Shown: positions 35,401 to 40,708 of the stretch, piece after piece
Layout of the letters: every line of letters begins with the position of its first letter
How positions within the stretch are numbered: position 1 is the first letter of the stretch
Source of the DNA: Holothuria scabra
Taxonomy: Eukaryota > Echinodermata > Holothuroidea > Aspidochirotida > Holothuriidae
Direction: 5' to 3'
Assembly: GCA_037179385.1 (NCBI GenBank)
Contig: CM074184.1
Coordinates: 13,410,001-13,474,000 of the forward strand
Length of the DNA: 64,000 nucleotides
Program-made: the position numbers and the translations under genes
Notes under the pieces: generated by a model
What the model was told of the DNA's origin: nothing
Databases searched by the model: none
What the model saw: the letters and a program-made list of their open reading frames with translations, nothing else

Positions 35401-36255
35401 TAAGTAGTTTCAATGCAATTTTATGTAGTTTTTATTAGCACTACCATTTTGGTCCAAACATTTGTAACATATAGAAGCAAAGATACAGTATTTATCTGTT
35501 AACTTTGAAACCTGTCCTGACAATTTACAGCGTCATTGCAGTCTTATCTAGTGTTACATACTTTACAAATGGTGGCAATGTGTTGATTTGCAGGCTAAGG
35601 ACACATTTAACCAGTGACAGAGTTTTCTCTTTGATTTTGGCTTACCGGAGGAGTAATGTTACAGCCTATTGAAATGAACGTTAGAGACAGGAACTGTATT
35701 AATCGTTTTGGAAATCCCCAATTCCATGTTGCAATCCTTGTTCTAAATTTGCATACACATCCATATTGTAAAGGTTAATTTCCATTTTGTACTGTACTCC
35801 CTAAATTAACCTACCCATGTTTAATTGATTTTCTGCTCCAAATTTTGCTGTAAACAGAAATCCCCATGATTGGAGCTATATTTAGTTGCGACTACACAGT
35901 CTGTGACCACAGCATAATAACTTGAAATAATCCCAAGGGAAAGGGAGATACTGGTTCTCTTTAGTCTCATCCCCCAGGTTACAGATCAAAAATGCCCAGT
36001 TTTGGGTCCCTAAAAAGTTAACTTAGGCTAGGCCTAACGTTAGGCCTATACCTTAGTCCTAACGTACTTGGGCCTAGCCTAAGTTATACACAGGCTACAG
36101 CTCAAACTTAAAAGAGCTAGGCTAAGTTACTGGCCTAACGCCGTTAGGCCTAGCCTAGGCCTAGGCTAGGCTACTTTATCCCTTATTGCGACTGAAATTA
36201 CCATAGTGTAAATTGTTGATGTGTATTCTCCGTCCTTTATGTCGAAGCCAGCCAT
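5315..36255 (-). CDS. IFT70: IFT70/TTC30 intraflagellar transport TPR protein, 15 coding exons, complete
   Basis: Tetratricopeptide protein of the IFT-B train that moves cargo into cilia; known family roles are clasping IFT52 in the IFT-B core and, as DYF-1/fleer, supporting kinesin-2 transport and tubulin polyglutamylation. I joined 15 minus-strand exons, all with GT-AG introns and consistent phases, giving 1944 nt (647 residues plus stop); human TTC30A/B is about 665. Order along the protein: N-terminus MAGFDIKDGEY, TPRs near residues 41-110 (SLLGYCYF, HPEVEDYKLYYAQALY), TPRs near 140-209 (VNLGCLLFKEGHYQQAC, SYNIALCYYSLKQYAPALKH), the conserved VGMTTEGIDVRSVGNT block (about 213-228), a middle helical region (LDAVITMQTSKEEAYRKLDE), and C-terminal TPRs (KIYWDMENYSQVEKIFRKS, HVLFMQENKYKEAIGFYEP, LCIVNLVIGTLYCAKGNYEF). 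The ATG at 36255 matches the family N-terminus. Oddities: a shorter acidic linker than human after residue 130, and a C-terminus ending KELI without the usual GWN tail. Confidence 0.97.
6061..6190 (-). CDS. IFT70: IFT70 coding exon 14 (residues 564-606, split codon)
   Basis: Encodes LGTDTWFYAKRCFLSLLENM, AKHMIMLRDSVVHDCIHFLE and QCE, matching human LGTDTWYYAKRCFLSLLENM. Acceptor ATCCCACAG, donor GTAAGT; 130 nt, ends in phase 1. Confidence 0.97.
6506..6891 (+). mobile_element. hAT-type MITE with perfect 8-bp target duplication
   Basis: Element 6514-6883 (370 bp) has terminal inverted repeats TAGGGCTGTGA and TCACAGCCCTA and is flanked by identical 8-bp repeats TGAGCTTG (6506-6513, 6884-6891). 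TAGGG-type termini with an 8-bp duplication define the hAT superfamily. Subterminal AAACGTTTA/TAAACGTTT and CAATTAAT motifs recur inside. No transposase. It lies in IFT70 intron 13. Confidence 0.9.
7546..7728 (-). CDS. IFT70: IFT70 coding exon 13 (residues 503-563)
   Basis: Encodes AEELMRKIEKEEEQISYDEP, DKKIYHLCIVNLVIGTLYCA, KGNYEFGISRVIKSLEPYKQ and K. This is a near-identical match to the human C-terminal TPR. Acceptor CTCCTGCAG, donor GTGAGA; 183 nt, phase 0. Confidence 0.97.
8733..8804 (-). CDS. IFT70: IFT70 coding exon 12 (residues 479-502)
   Basis: Encodes ILNVSAIVLANLCVSYIMTS then QNEE, matching human ILNVSAIVLANLCVSYIMTS exactly. Acceptor is a long T tract then CAG, donor GTAAAG; 72 nt, phase 0. 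Confidence 0.97.
9912..11384. mobile_element. Non-autonomous element with long (~220 bp) terminal inverted repeats
   Basis: The left arm (9912 to about 10140) and right arm (about 11165 to 11384) are imperfect reverse complements. Shared blocks include AATGCTCAAGTGAAATGGTA, CAGCACAACAG and GAACCAAGAATGACA. The left end begins TTAAAGAGCCCATGAAATGA. The 1-kb centre has no recognised coding region. It sits in IFT70 intron 11 and abuts the palindrome at 11384-11460. Confidence 0.7.
11384..11460. repeat. Perfect 38-bp-arm palindrome with 1-nt spacer
   Basis: The arms 11384-11421 and 11423-11460 are exact reverse complements (checked base by base), separated by a single G. The centre reads CTTAAAGAGTCTTTAAG. 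Identity stops immediately outside. A transcript would fold into one uninterrupted 38-bp hairpin. Confidence 0.95.
11461..14849. other. Intronic sequence without recognised features
   Basis: Middle of IFT70 intron 11. No exon-like homology or clear repeat found; open frames here are short and lack family motifs. Confidence 0.4.
14850..16210 (+). repeat. 145-bp tandem array with a DR1 motif per unit
   Basis: The motif TGACCTTTGACCTC or a one-base variant recurs at 15085, 15230, 15376, 15520, 15665, 15810, 15955 and 16100, a spacing of 144-146 bp. A partial ninth copy is near 14879. Each unit also carries CCACCAAAAT, CATCATAACGCATCAAC and TTTCCTACCTTGAGATAT. The reverse strand of the motif is AGGTCAAAGGTCA, a nuclear-receptor direct repeat with 1-bp spacing. 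Intron 11 of IFT70. Confidence 0.9.
16218..16276. repeat. (CA)n microsatellite
   Basis: Interrupted CA dinucleotide run (CACACACACATACACACACC) directly after the 145-bp array. Confidence 0.9.
16686..16896 (-). CDS. IFT70: IFT70 coding exon 11 (residues 408-478)
   Basis: Begins by completing a split Arg codon, then YIPVLMQQAKIYWDMENYSQ, VEKIFRKSVEFCNEHDVWKL, NVAHVLFMQENKYKEAIGFY and EPIVKKNYDN. These are the C-terminal TPRs and the best conserved stretch of the protein. Acceptor AATCATCAG, donor GTAAGT; 211 nt. The following intron (7.9 kb) is the largest in the gene. Confidence 0.97.
17800..17932 (-). repeat. SINE body copy
   Basis: The plus strand reads CAGTTTCCAACCAATTGGTT and CACTGGCTTGTTTTCCCTAC, matching the reverse of 4405-4550. 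The tRNA head is absent. Confidence 0.65.
17933..19861. other. Rest of IFT70 intron 10
   Basis: Two loosely similar direct repeats near 18259 and 18398 (CATGTTGGG...CATTG) and a GCAGTCAC-rich patch (18500-18560). No gene recognised. Confidence 0.35.
19862..20124 (-). CDS. IFT70: IFT70 coding exon 10 (residues 321-407, split codon)
   Basis: At 263 nt, the longest coding exon. Encodes YYDLAADVLAENAHLTFKYL, FLDAVITMQTSKEEAYRKLD, LRKLTKQVQEARHQHNDDA and VKKAVNEYDESLE, all colinear with human. Much of it is predicted charged helix (RKLTKQVQEARHQ). Acceptor TTTCGCAG, donor GTAAAG; ends in phase 2. Confidence 0.97.
20767..20919 (-). CDS. IFT70: IFT70 coding exon 9 (residues 270-320)
   Basis: Encodes ELDPVTLHNQALMNMEQQPT, QGFEKLQFLLQQNPFPPVTF and GNLLLLYIKFE, colinear with human ELDPVTLHNQALMNMDARPT and NPFPPETFGNLLLLYCKYE. 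Acceptor TGTTTCAG, donor GTGAGA; 153 nt, phase 0. Confidence 0.97.
21340..21437 (-). repeat. tRNA-derived SINE, head joined to body
   Basis: The minus strand reads GGCCTAGTGGTTAGTTCAAA then TCCTGGTCAAGTC and GGTGCTCAGCATAAG. The tRNA head is shortened, so boxes A and B nearly touch. This copy shows the uninterrupted head-body junction used to recognise the insertion at 4206-4399. Confidence 0.6.
22068..22117 (-). CDS. IFT70: IFT70 coding exon 8 (residues 253-269)
   Basis: Encodes the split Ile then EAAQEALTDMPPRAEE, matching human EAAQEALTDMPPRAEE exactly. At 50 nt it is the shortest coding exon. Acceptor CCTTCCGTAG, donor GTATGT; ends in phase 0. Confidence 0.96.
22296..22352. repeat. Short tandem duplication
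   Basis: A 23-bp sequence beginning AGCTACAACGGATTATGTGG occurs twice with about 10 bp between copies, in IFT70 intron 7. Confidence 0.8.
22830..23215. repeat. CACAGGTTT-rich repeat cluster
   Basis: More than ten copies of (A)CACAGGTTT or its complement AAACCTGTG in about 390 bp, including GGTTTGACACAGGTTTGCCA. Two larger units look related, starting GGTTCCAAATTCGCAGGTTT (about 22839) and GGTTCCAAAAACGCAGGTTT (about 23108). Confidence 0.8.
24050..24245. mobile_element. Small foldback/MITE-like element
   Basis: Inverted ends of about 31 bp: CTATTCACCTATGTTATTCC at the left and GGAATTACATAGGTGAATAG at the right. Inside are a 9-bp hairpin (CCTTGCTCC / GGAGCAAGG) and GTAGACCGCGGTC. No clear target duplication. 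IFT70 intron 7. Confidence 0.65.
24861..24989 (-). CDS. IFT70: IFT70 coding exon 7 (residues 210-252)
   Basis: Encodes ELSVGMTTEGIDVRSVGNT, LILHETALIEAFNLKAA and IEYQLKN. The VGMTTEGIDVRSVGNT block is invariant in the IFT70 family and not found in other TPR proteins. Acceptor ATCATGTAG, donor GTAAGT; 129 nt. Confidence 0.97.
25932..26036 (-). CDS. IFT70: IFT70 coding exon 6 (residues 175-209)
   Basis: Encodes DLSYNIALCYYSLKQYAPAL then KHIADIIERGIREHP, a canonical TPR nearly identical to human DLSYNLALAYYSSRQYASAL. Acceptor TTCCACAG, donor GTAAGA; 105 nt, phase 1 to phase 1. Confidence 0.97.
26120..26257 (-). repeat. SINE body copy, cut by a LINE insertion
   Basis: The plus strand carries CACTGGCTTGTTTTCCCTAC and TGCTGAGCACCAAGCACAA, ending at GTAGGTTTCG. 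The expected tRNA head is missing because the LINE fragment at 26267 begins there. Confidence 0.7.
26258..26779 (+). mobile_element. 5'-truncated L1-like LINE tail with A-tail and target repeats
   Basis: From about 26314 translation in two frames gives CTFC then ETLEHLFWECRITSSFILD, the C-terminal zinc-binding end (zf-RVT) of L1-type ORF2, followed by NRFWRKFKFALEVEKYLERS and a stop at 26648-26650. AATAAA (26737-26742) and an A run (26755-26763) follow. TTTATATAA occurs on both sides (26258-26266, 26771-26779), consistent with a target duplication. Frameshifted, so dead. Confidence 0.75.
27232..27367 (-). CDS. IFT70: IFT70 coding exon 5 (residues 130-174, split codon)
   Basis: Encodes SLVEQCPTDDPDTEVNLGCL then LFKEGHYQQACQKFQNAMQI and LGYRP. 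The TPR LGCLLFKEGHYQQAC aligns with human LGCLLYKEGQYEAAC. The human acidic Gly-rich insert between SLVEQ and the NLGCLL block is replaced by a short PTDDPDTE. Acceptor AATTTCAG, donor GTATAT; 136 nt, ends in phase 1. Confidence 0.96.
27368..29144. other. IFT70 intron 4, no recognised feature
   Basis: No coding homology or clear repeat seen. Confidence 0.4.
29145..29201 (-). CDS. IFT70: IFT70 coding exon 4 (residues 111-129)
   Basis: Encodes ITKLQAAVKYGEEDLPAAK, matching human RLQAAIKYSEGDLPG. Acceptor CCTCACAG, donor GTCAGT; 57 nt, phase 0. Confidence 0.95.
30152..30361 (-). CDS. IFT70: IFT70 coding exon 3 (residues 41-110)
   Basis: Encodes SRGALSLLGYCYF...DCYEQLVQIHPEVEDYKLYYAQ...ACMYPEAMKA...NPEYQPK, two consecutive TPRs and the most recognisable part of the N-terminus (human SRAGLSLLGYCYYRLQEF). 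Acceptor CTGCAG, donor GTAAGT; 210 nt, phase 0. Confidence 0.97.
30958..31320 (+). mobile_element. CAGTGGCGTAGCC-family-like element
   Basis: Starts ACAGTGGTGTATACAGGATT, close to the family end CAGTGGCGTAGCCAGGATTT, followed by G-rich, T-rich and C-rich tracts. CCCCAACTGAC occurs twice inside. The right end is not resolved. IFT70 intron 2. Confidence 0.45.
31865..32753 (+). mobile_element. TTAA element family 2, copy 2 (interrupted)
   Basis: Homologous to 3481-4044: TATTTCTTGAGAT, GACAAGGAATG, CACTTATGCAATCACATT and GTGATTGTTGAGGAGAAAAT are shared. It begins TTAAAGGTGACGTTT and ends ACCCTACTTTTAA. About 305 bp (32116-32420) absent from copy 1 is a family-1 MITE. Confidence 0.75.
32116..32420 (-). 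mobile_element. TTAA MITE family 1, copy D, nested
   Basis: Reverse-orientation, diverged copy of family 1 with TTAA at 32116-32119 and 32417-32420. Shared blocks on the minus strand include GCAGTAAACTAGGATTGTGT and CAAAGAGCT/AGCTCTTTGATTGGCA. It interrupts family-2 copy 2 where copy 1 is continuous. Confidence 0.75.
33375..33440 (-). CDS. IFT70: IFT70 coding exon 2 (residues 19-40)
   Basis: Encodes IKEGKYPDAIQILSQQLQNH plus PK, the helix pair that begins the N-terminal TPR superhelix. The acceptor is TTTTTTCAG and the donor GTATAG; 66 nt, phase 0 at both ends. Confidence 0.93.
33901..34850 (-). mobile_element. Degraded non-LTR retrotransposon reverse transcriptase (Rex/CR1-like)
   Basis: Minus-strand translation in shifting frames gives, in order, PQSTVLGLLLF (from PQGxVLGPLLF) near 34748-34771, VHLFEDDLIV (the catalytic F/YADD box with A changed to E) near 34692-34710, WQMKF near 34603-34617, FLGDSLLQVS near 34520-34545, DSIEKV...GARFVKN near 34270-34318, and PHTIPLWNNLPLELKSTPS near 33980-34060. 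Several stops and frameshifts. It lies in IFT70 intron 1, in the gene's sense orientation. Confidence 0.85.
34851..36014. other. Distal IFT70 intron 1, no recognised feature
   Basis: No coding homology or clear repeat found. Confidence 0.4.
36015..36180. repeat. TAGGCC-rich palindromic patch
   Basis: Dense TAGGCCTA, CTAGGC and GCCTAG words on both strands, with longer inverted pairs such as ACTTAGGCTAGGCC (about 36020) and GGGCCTAGCCTAAGT (about 36069). It begins 22 bp downstream of IFT70 exon 1. Confidence 0.8.
36202..36255 (-). CDS. IFT70: IFT70 coding exon 1 (residues 1-18)
   Basis: Encodes MAGFDIKDGEYTSTIYTM, aligning with the family start MAG...DGE(F/Y)T..(V/I)Y. The donor is GTAATT at 36201 and the phase is 0. 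The context just upstream of the ATG is TTTACCAGTGAAG. Only 54 nt are coding, followed by a 2.76-kb first intron. Confidence 0.9.
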
Positions 36256-36339
36256 CTTCACTGGTAAATATCAGATGCTTCTTTGAGGTACAATGCAATA
36301 TCAATATTCCGTGGCTGGGTTTCTAACGTTACGCTTTTT

Positions 36340-36353
36340 TACTCCAAGGCAAC
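36340..36353 (-). promoter_or_regulatory. Possible RFX X-box-like site upstream of IFT70
   Basis: The minus strand reads GTTGCCTTGGAGTA about 85 nt upstream of the IFT70 ATG. The first half-site GTTGCC and the central TGG match the RFX X-box (GTTGCCATGGCAAC); the second half-site is poor, with about 9 of 14 matches. Ciliary genes are classically RFX targets, so position and half-site are suggestive only. Confidence 0.25.
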
Positions 36354-36539
36354 CAAGAGAGGAATGCAACCGGTCCGATATGCGCAAACTCGACTCGATA
36401 CCTCCTGCGTTGTCTCAGCTCCTCAGCTTCCAAAACTAATGTAGTGATATAACTAGAACAAGAAAGATGCCGCACAGCTTGCTACGCAGGTAACTTCTTC
36501 GATCGCTCTTGTATTGACCGATTGAAAGCTATTCGAGAT

Positions 36540-36680
36540 GTCAAATTTTGCGGGCAAACTGAGTGCAAAGGAAAATGCCGAGCGCGAAGCGCGAGGTATT
36601 GCGAGTGGGGTCCAGGAGCCCCTGGTGGGGTCCACTGGTAGGGGTCCATGAAGACCCTGACAGCTCTGAGGTTTGGCATA
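36540..36680. repeat. GCGAAGCGCGAGG/GGGGTCCA dispersed repeat
   Basis: Contains CGCGAAGCGCGAGGTATTGC then three GGGGTCCA steps. A related copy is at 46480-46590 (CGCAAAGCGCGAGG, GGGTCCAC). Function unknown. Confidence 0.6.
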
Positions 36681-37189
36681 TCTCTGGTTGAAAAATTAAG
36701 TCCCGGGAGAGGTATATTATTTGATTTTTCGGTTGATCCAACTCCAAGTTTAGCAACATTTTTCTTTGCCTGTGAGTTCATTTCACAGTACGCGAGTAAC
36801 ACTATACTAGTCATTAACCAGATTTTTTCATTTGGGTGGGGTTCTGGGGATGGGCGAAGTGTTGAAATAGTGTGAAGCTGTAATGGCACCATTTAAGCAG
36901 AACACAATCATCAGTTGGCATGCACCCTACAGAAATAATTGCTGGATGCATGAGGGAGAATAGGAAACAATAGGAAAATAAATGAAGCACGCTATCATGT
37001 ACCACACCGAGCCAGACGGCGACTGTATCATTAGTGATCATTATGCGTACTACATGTAGGCAACCCTTAACCAGTATCCCGGAAAATACTTTAGTGGGAC
37101 TACTTAAAGGGCATGTAGGAAAACTTTGTGTCAGTATCAATTGCACTCGTTCACCCCGGCAGACGCCAGTGCACTCCCACCCCGACCGC

Positions 37190-37345
37190 CCAAACACATA
37201 TACACACACACACATAGACCACAAACACTTCCATTCCAGGAACTATATTGGGGGGGGCAACTGGGGGACAAGGAAAAATCTGAGGGGCAAATTCCCCCTC
37301 ATGCCCCTCCCCCCGTAGCGCCGCCACTGGGATCAAATGATCAGG
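37190..37345. repeat. (CA)n tract and C/G-tract dispersed repeat
   Basis: CATATACACACACACACATA is followed by GGGGGGGGCAACTGGGGGAC and CCCCGTAGCGCCGCCACTGG, whose end resembles the reverse complement of the CAGTGGCG family terminus. Confidence 0.55.
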
Positions 37346-37414
37346 GGCGTCGACTGGTTTTCAAAGAAGAGGACATCTGGCCTAATTATTTTCTCCTGTC
37401 CTGGTGAGGTGTAC

Positions 37415-38127
37415 GGCGGCGTAGCTAGACATTTTTCGGGAAGGGGTGGGCAAGCATCCAAATTGTACGATTTTTTTGAGTCACGGTGAACACCACTCTA
37501 CTAGGGCCGTAATTTGCGGCGAGTGAAGCGTGCTGAAATTTTTTAACATTTTGCAAATATTTTAAAAAAAATATGGAGCTTGTATTGCAGAAAAGTTTGG
37601 ATTCTGGGTTTCCTGTAAGAAAATTTGAAAAGTTGGGGGAGTGAAGAATTTGCATTTCCTATTGGCAAATCTGAGATTGAACGGCTACATAATGTTACCC
37701 AACCCCTACGAAATGAGGCTCTCTGACGAAATTTTTTGAGTCTAGTGCCTAGGCTATAGTGGAGGAAATTTTGGGTTTTATGAAAGTAAATTCATGAAAA
37801 AGGCACTGTAGTTACTGATGTCACTTGATGATCTAGCTAGTGTCACATACTATTTTCGTTTTTCACTTTCAAAGTTCAGAGGTCTGAAAATTTTACTGAA
37901 GGTATGATCGAGCGAGCACTTCTGCTTAGGAATCGTTTGTGGCGCGCAAAACGCGCCGCGAAATTTTTGCTTCTTTGAGACAAATAATGACAAATATGGA
38001 GCTTTTAATGGGGAGATATCGGAATTTCATGAGTTGCCTAAACCACACAGTAGACTGGTTTCACAAATAGCAAATTTCCGAATTCTTCATTTTTCAGAGC
38101 CGCCTGCCCCTATAGCTACGCCACTGG
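37415..38127. mobile_element. CAGTGGCGTAGC-family TIR element
   Basis: About 0.7 kb. The left end is CGGCGGCGTAGCTAGA; the right end TATAGCTACGCCACTG reverse-complements to CAGTGGCGTAGCTATA. GGTGT follows the right end and precedes the left, a possible short target duplication. The interior has GAAGCGTGCTGAAATTTTTT-type motifs and no coding homology. Confidence 0.65.
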
Positions 38128-39283
38128 GTGTCTAAGAGAAGGGGACCAGATGCAAAATAGTGCTAAATGTTCCAATATTTTGAGTTACTCCAAAGTTTTC
38201 AAAACATGAACTTGAAAATGTAGGTAATATCTTCAACGGACTATATATACCGTTAATTTAAATACCGGGTGCACTCTATAAGTAATTTAATTAGAATCAC
38301 AACGAAAATTGTCATAGTTTGGGAAAGATTTGTGCAAAAGTTCTAATAATAAGGAACCATTTGTGATGCAAAGAAGGTTAAATAAATCCATGACTTGATC
38401 AAAAGCGCACTTCAATCTACTACGGGAAAATCACATATCGATGGGTGGGGGAATGGTACCCACTGGTACGTGCTGTGGAGACACCCCTTGCATAGGCCTA
38501 CCGGTGAAAGGTTATTGATACAAAAAACATTAAAATATGTTTTTTTTTTTGAACGACACCTCATCATACACTATCTGCAGACATGATGGAGGGTAAACCT
38601 CTAATTCCTGGTTGAAATCTCTTATTAAACTTCAGTGTGATTTTACTTCTCTGATAATGGTCTAAATACGAAGTGGTAGAATCGCTGAACAAAGGTGATG
38701 TGAGCGTGTCGAAATTTTGCATTAGAGATCATACATTTTTCTAAAAAAGTTGCATGCAGACTGTTCATCGAGACATTTTCAGTTTCCTTAAAATGTGTTT
38801 GCCAATTTCAGCTTGCCAGGTTGGTCATTCACTTAAGACCACAGATTTTTTTAAAACATAGTAGGACGGTTCATCTTCTTCATAACTAAAACTGCTGCCC
38901 TATGCACACGAACAATGGGCATAATCATAGAGACCGATGAATAATGTATGTTTGATATGCAAGTGAAAAAAGAACATCAATGAGTTTTGGGGATTTGCAA
39001 AGTCAACAAGTGGAATTATTGATACAGAAAGCTAGTCGATCGTAATCGGTAGAAGGCACCTTTCATAACCTACATGTATAGTCTTTTTGGTAGTACCTAA
39101 TTTTTAAGTTTCACGTCACAAAAAGTGTGGGAGGACTTTTACGTTATGGTCCCCCCACTCAAAAAAGTGGGGTGACATGTACCCCTCTGCCCCCAAATCG
39201 ACGCCCCTGCAAATGATACCAATGGAAACGGATCGACAGCATTGTAGGATCCATACCTCAAGAGAGGTTAATAGAGCGTTTAT
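38128..39283. other. Unassigned intergenic sequence
   Basis: No gene or well-defined repeat recognised. Confidence 0.35.
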
Positions 39284-39588
39284 TTAAAGGGCCAAATCTC
39301 TCACCCCAAACTGCAATTTTGGTACGACGGTACCGAAACTCTCAACTGGCTCAGCTCTTTGATTGACAGCTAATTCAAACAATGCAGAGTACCAAAGCTT
39401 ATGTTACACAACATGAACGGTACTGAGAGTGTTTTGATAATATAAACTGAGTTTTTCTTTACTTACCTTGAAGCAATAAACTGAGATTGTATCTGGATGA
39501 GGATGAATTTCAGACAATTGTGGGAGGGGCTTAAGAAAGAAGGTTAGGAGAATTGGCACTGTTTGGGGTGAGAGAACTGGGCCTTTAA
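39284..39588 (+). mobile_element. TTAA MITE family 1, copy C
   Basis: 305 bp with TTAA at 39284-39287 and 39585-39588. TIRs: AGGGCCAAATCTCTCACCCC at the left and the reverse complement of GGGGTGAGAGAACTGGGCCT at the right. The best preserved copy in the window. Confidence 0.88.
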
Positions 39589-40121
39589 AGGATTCACCTA
39601 GCTTCCAAGAGGAAGGTGTTCCTTTGTCAAAAAGCAAATTTCTCGAACATTGATATTAGTGAAATGGAGGCCTTAAATTCCAAGCTGACCGTGTAAGTTC
39701 TTCCTCTGTAGACGACCTGTATGACTCTCTCGCTGGCGAGGCCCCTCTTGCATTCTATTGATTAAAAATTAATTTCAAGTCGGTTCTCCTACCCATGGGT
39801 AAACCGACCGTTAAATTCGTTAATAAAAGAGATTAGAAGAAAACAAAGACTTTACAACAAGGTAAAGAATTATGGTCAATCTTTCCATAAATTTGAGTTT
39901 AGGAAATTAAGGAGGGGCAATGATAGTGTGGTAATGTGAACTGTGTTAGATTCCCCAAGAGCGTGCGAGGTAGGGCTAAGGCATTTTCGATTCTCTCTCT
40001 ACCTGCCACCTGCCTCCCAGGAAGCCGAGCCTGGCACTTCTACATTCCTCACATTCCAAGACAGACCCCTTGATGTAGAAAGCATTGCTCAGTCTGGTAA
40101 AGTAGTACATGTTCTTGAGAC

Positions 40122-40708
40122 TTAAAGGCAGTGTGACACCAAAATGACAAAGTCGGTTATTTGATCTAAAAAGCATTAAAAACCAAGAAAATTGCCGCAG
40201 TTTCCATCAAAATCGGTTAATAATTGGCCATTTTACAGGTTTATTTCTGACTTGCCCTTAATCACGCATAAATATGAGCTCAATATGTAAATCTTGTGAT
40301 GTCATGGGAGGGACTTACCATATATGGCTATGTTATTGTTTGTTTTTGCAATCTTCATTTCAAGGGCAGTTGCAACGTAAGTGTTTCCTGAAGGGCTTAT
40401 TTTGAAAGTTGAAATAGTGTCCTTGAAAGTCATCAGTATCAATCACCAAACTATAACTATCTGATGAGTAATTAAGAGATAATTAATGTAGGGTTAACAA
40501 AAGAAATGTCAACACTGTGCAACACTCAACATCACTATTTTTACATAACCAACAAGTTGCTTCAGAAACATTCAAACTTTGAAGATGTTTATCTTGAGAA
40601 CGGTAAAAGATATTGACATCATTCCAACGGATTCTTCCTCGGGAGACCTTGCTCCTTAACTAACAAGTAAATTCAGGGCTTTTTGCTGACGTGTTACACT
40701 ACCTTTAA
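40122..40708 (+). mobile_element. TTAA element family 3
   Basis: 587 bp. Left end TTAAAGGCAGTGTGACACC; the right end reverse-complements to TTAAAGGTAGTGTAACACG, 17 of 19 positions matching. TTAA at both ends, no coding homology. Terminal TTAAAGG is shared with families 1 and 2. Confidence 0.82.

Noticed and set aside
36015..36180. TTAGGC words as an interstitial telomere
   Set aside because: Words are palindromic and in both orientations, not a directional tandem run.
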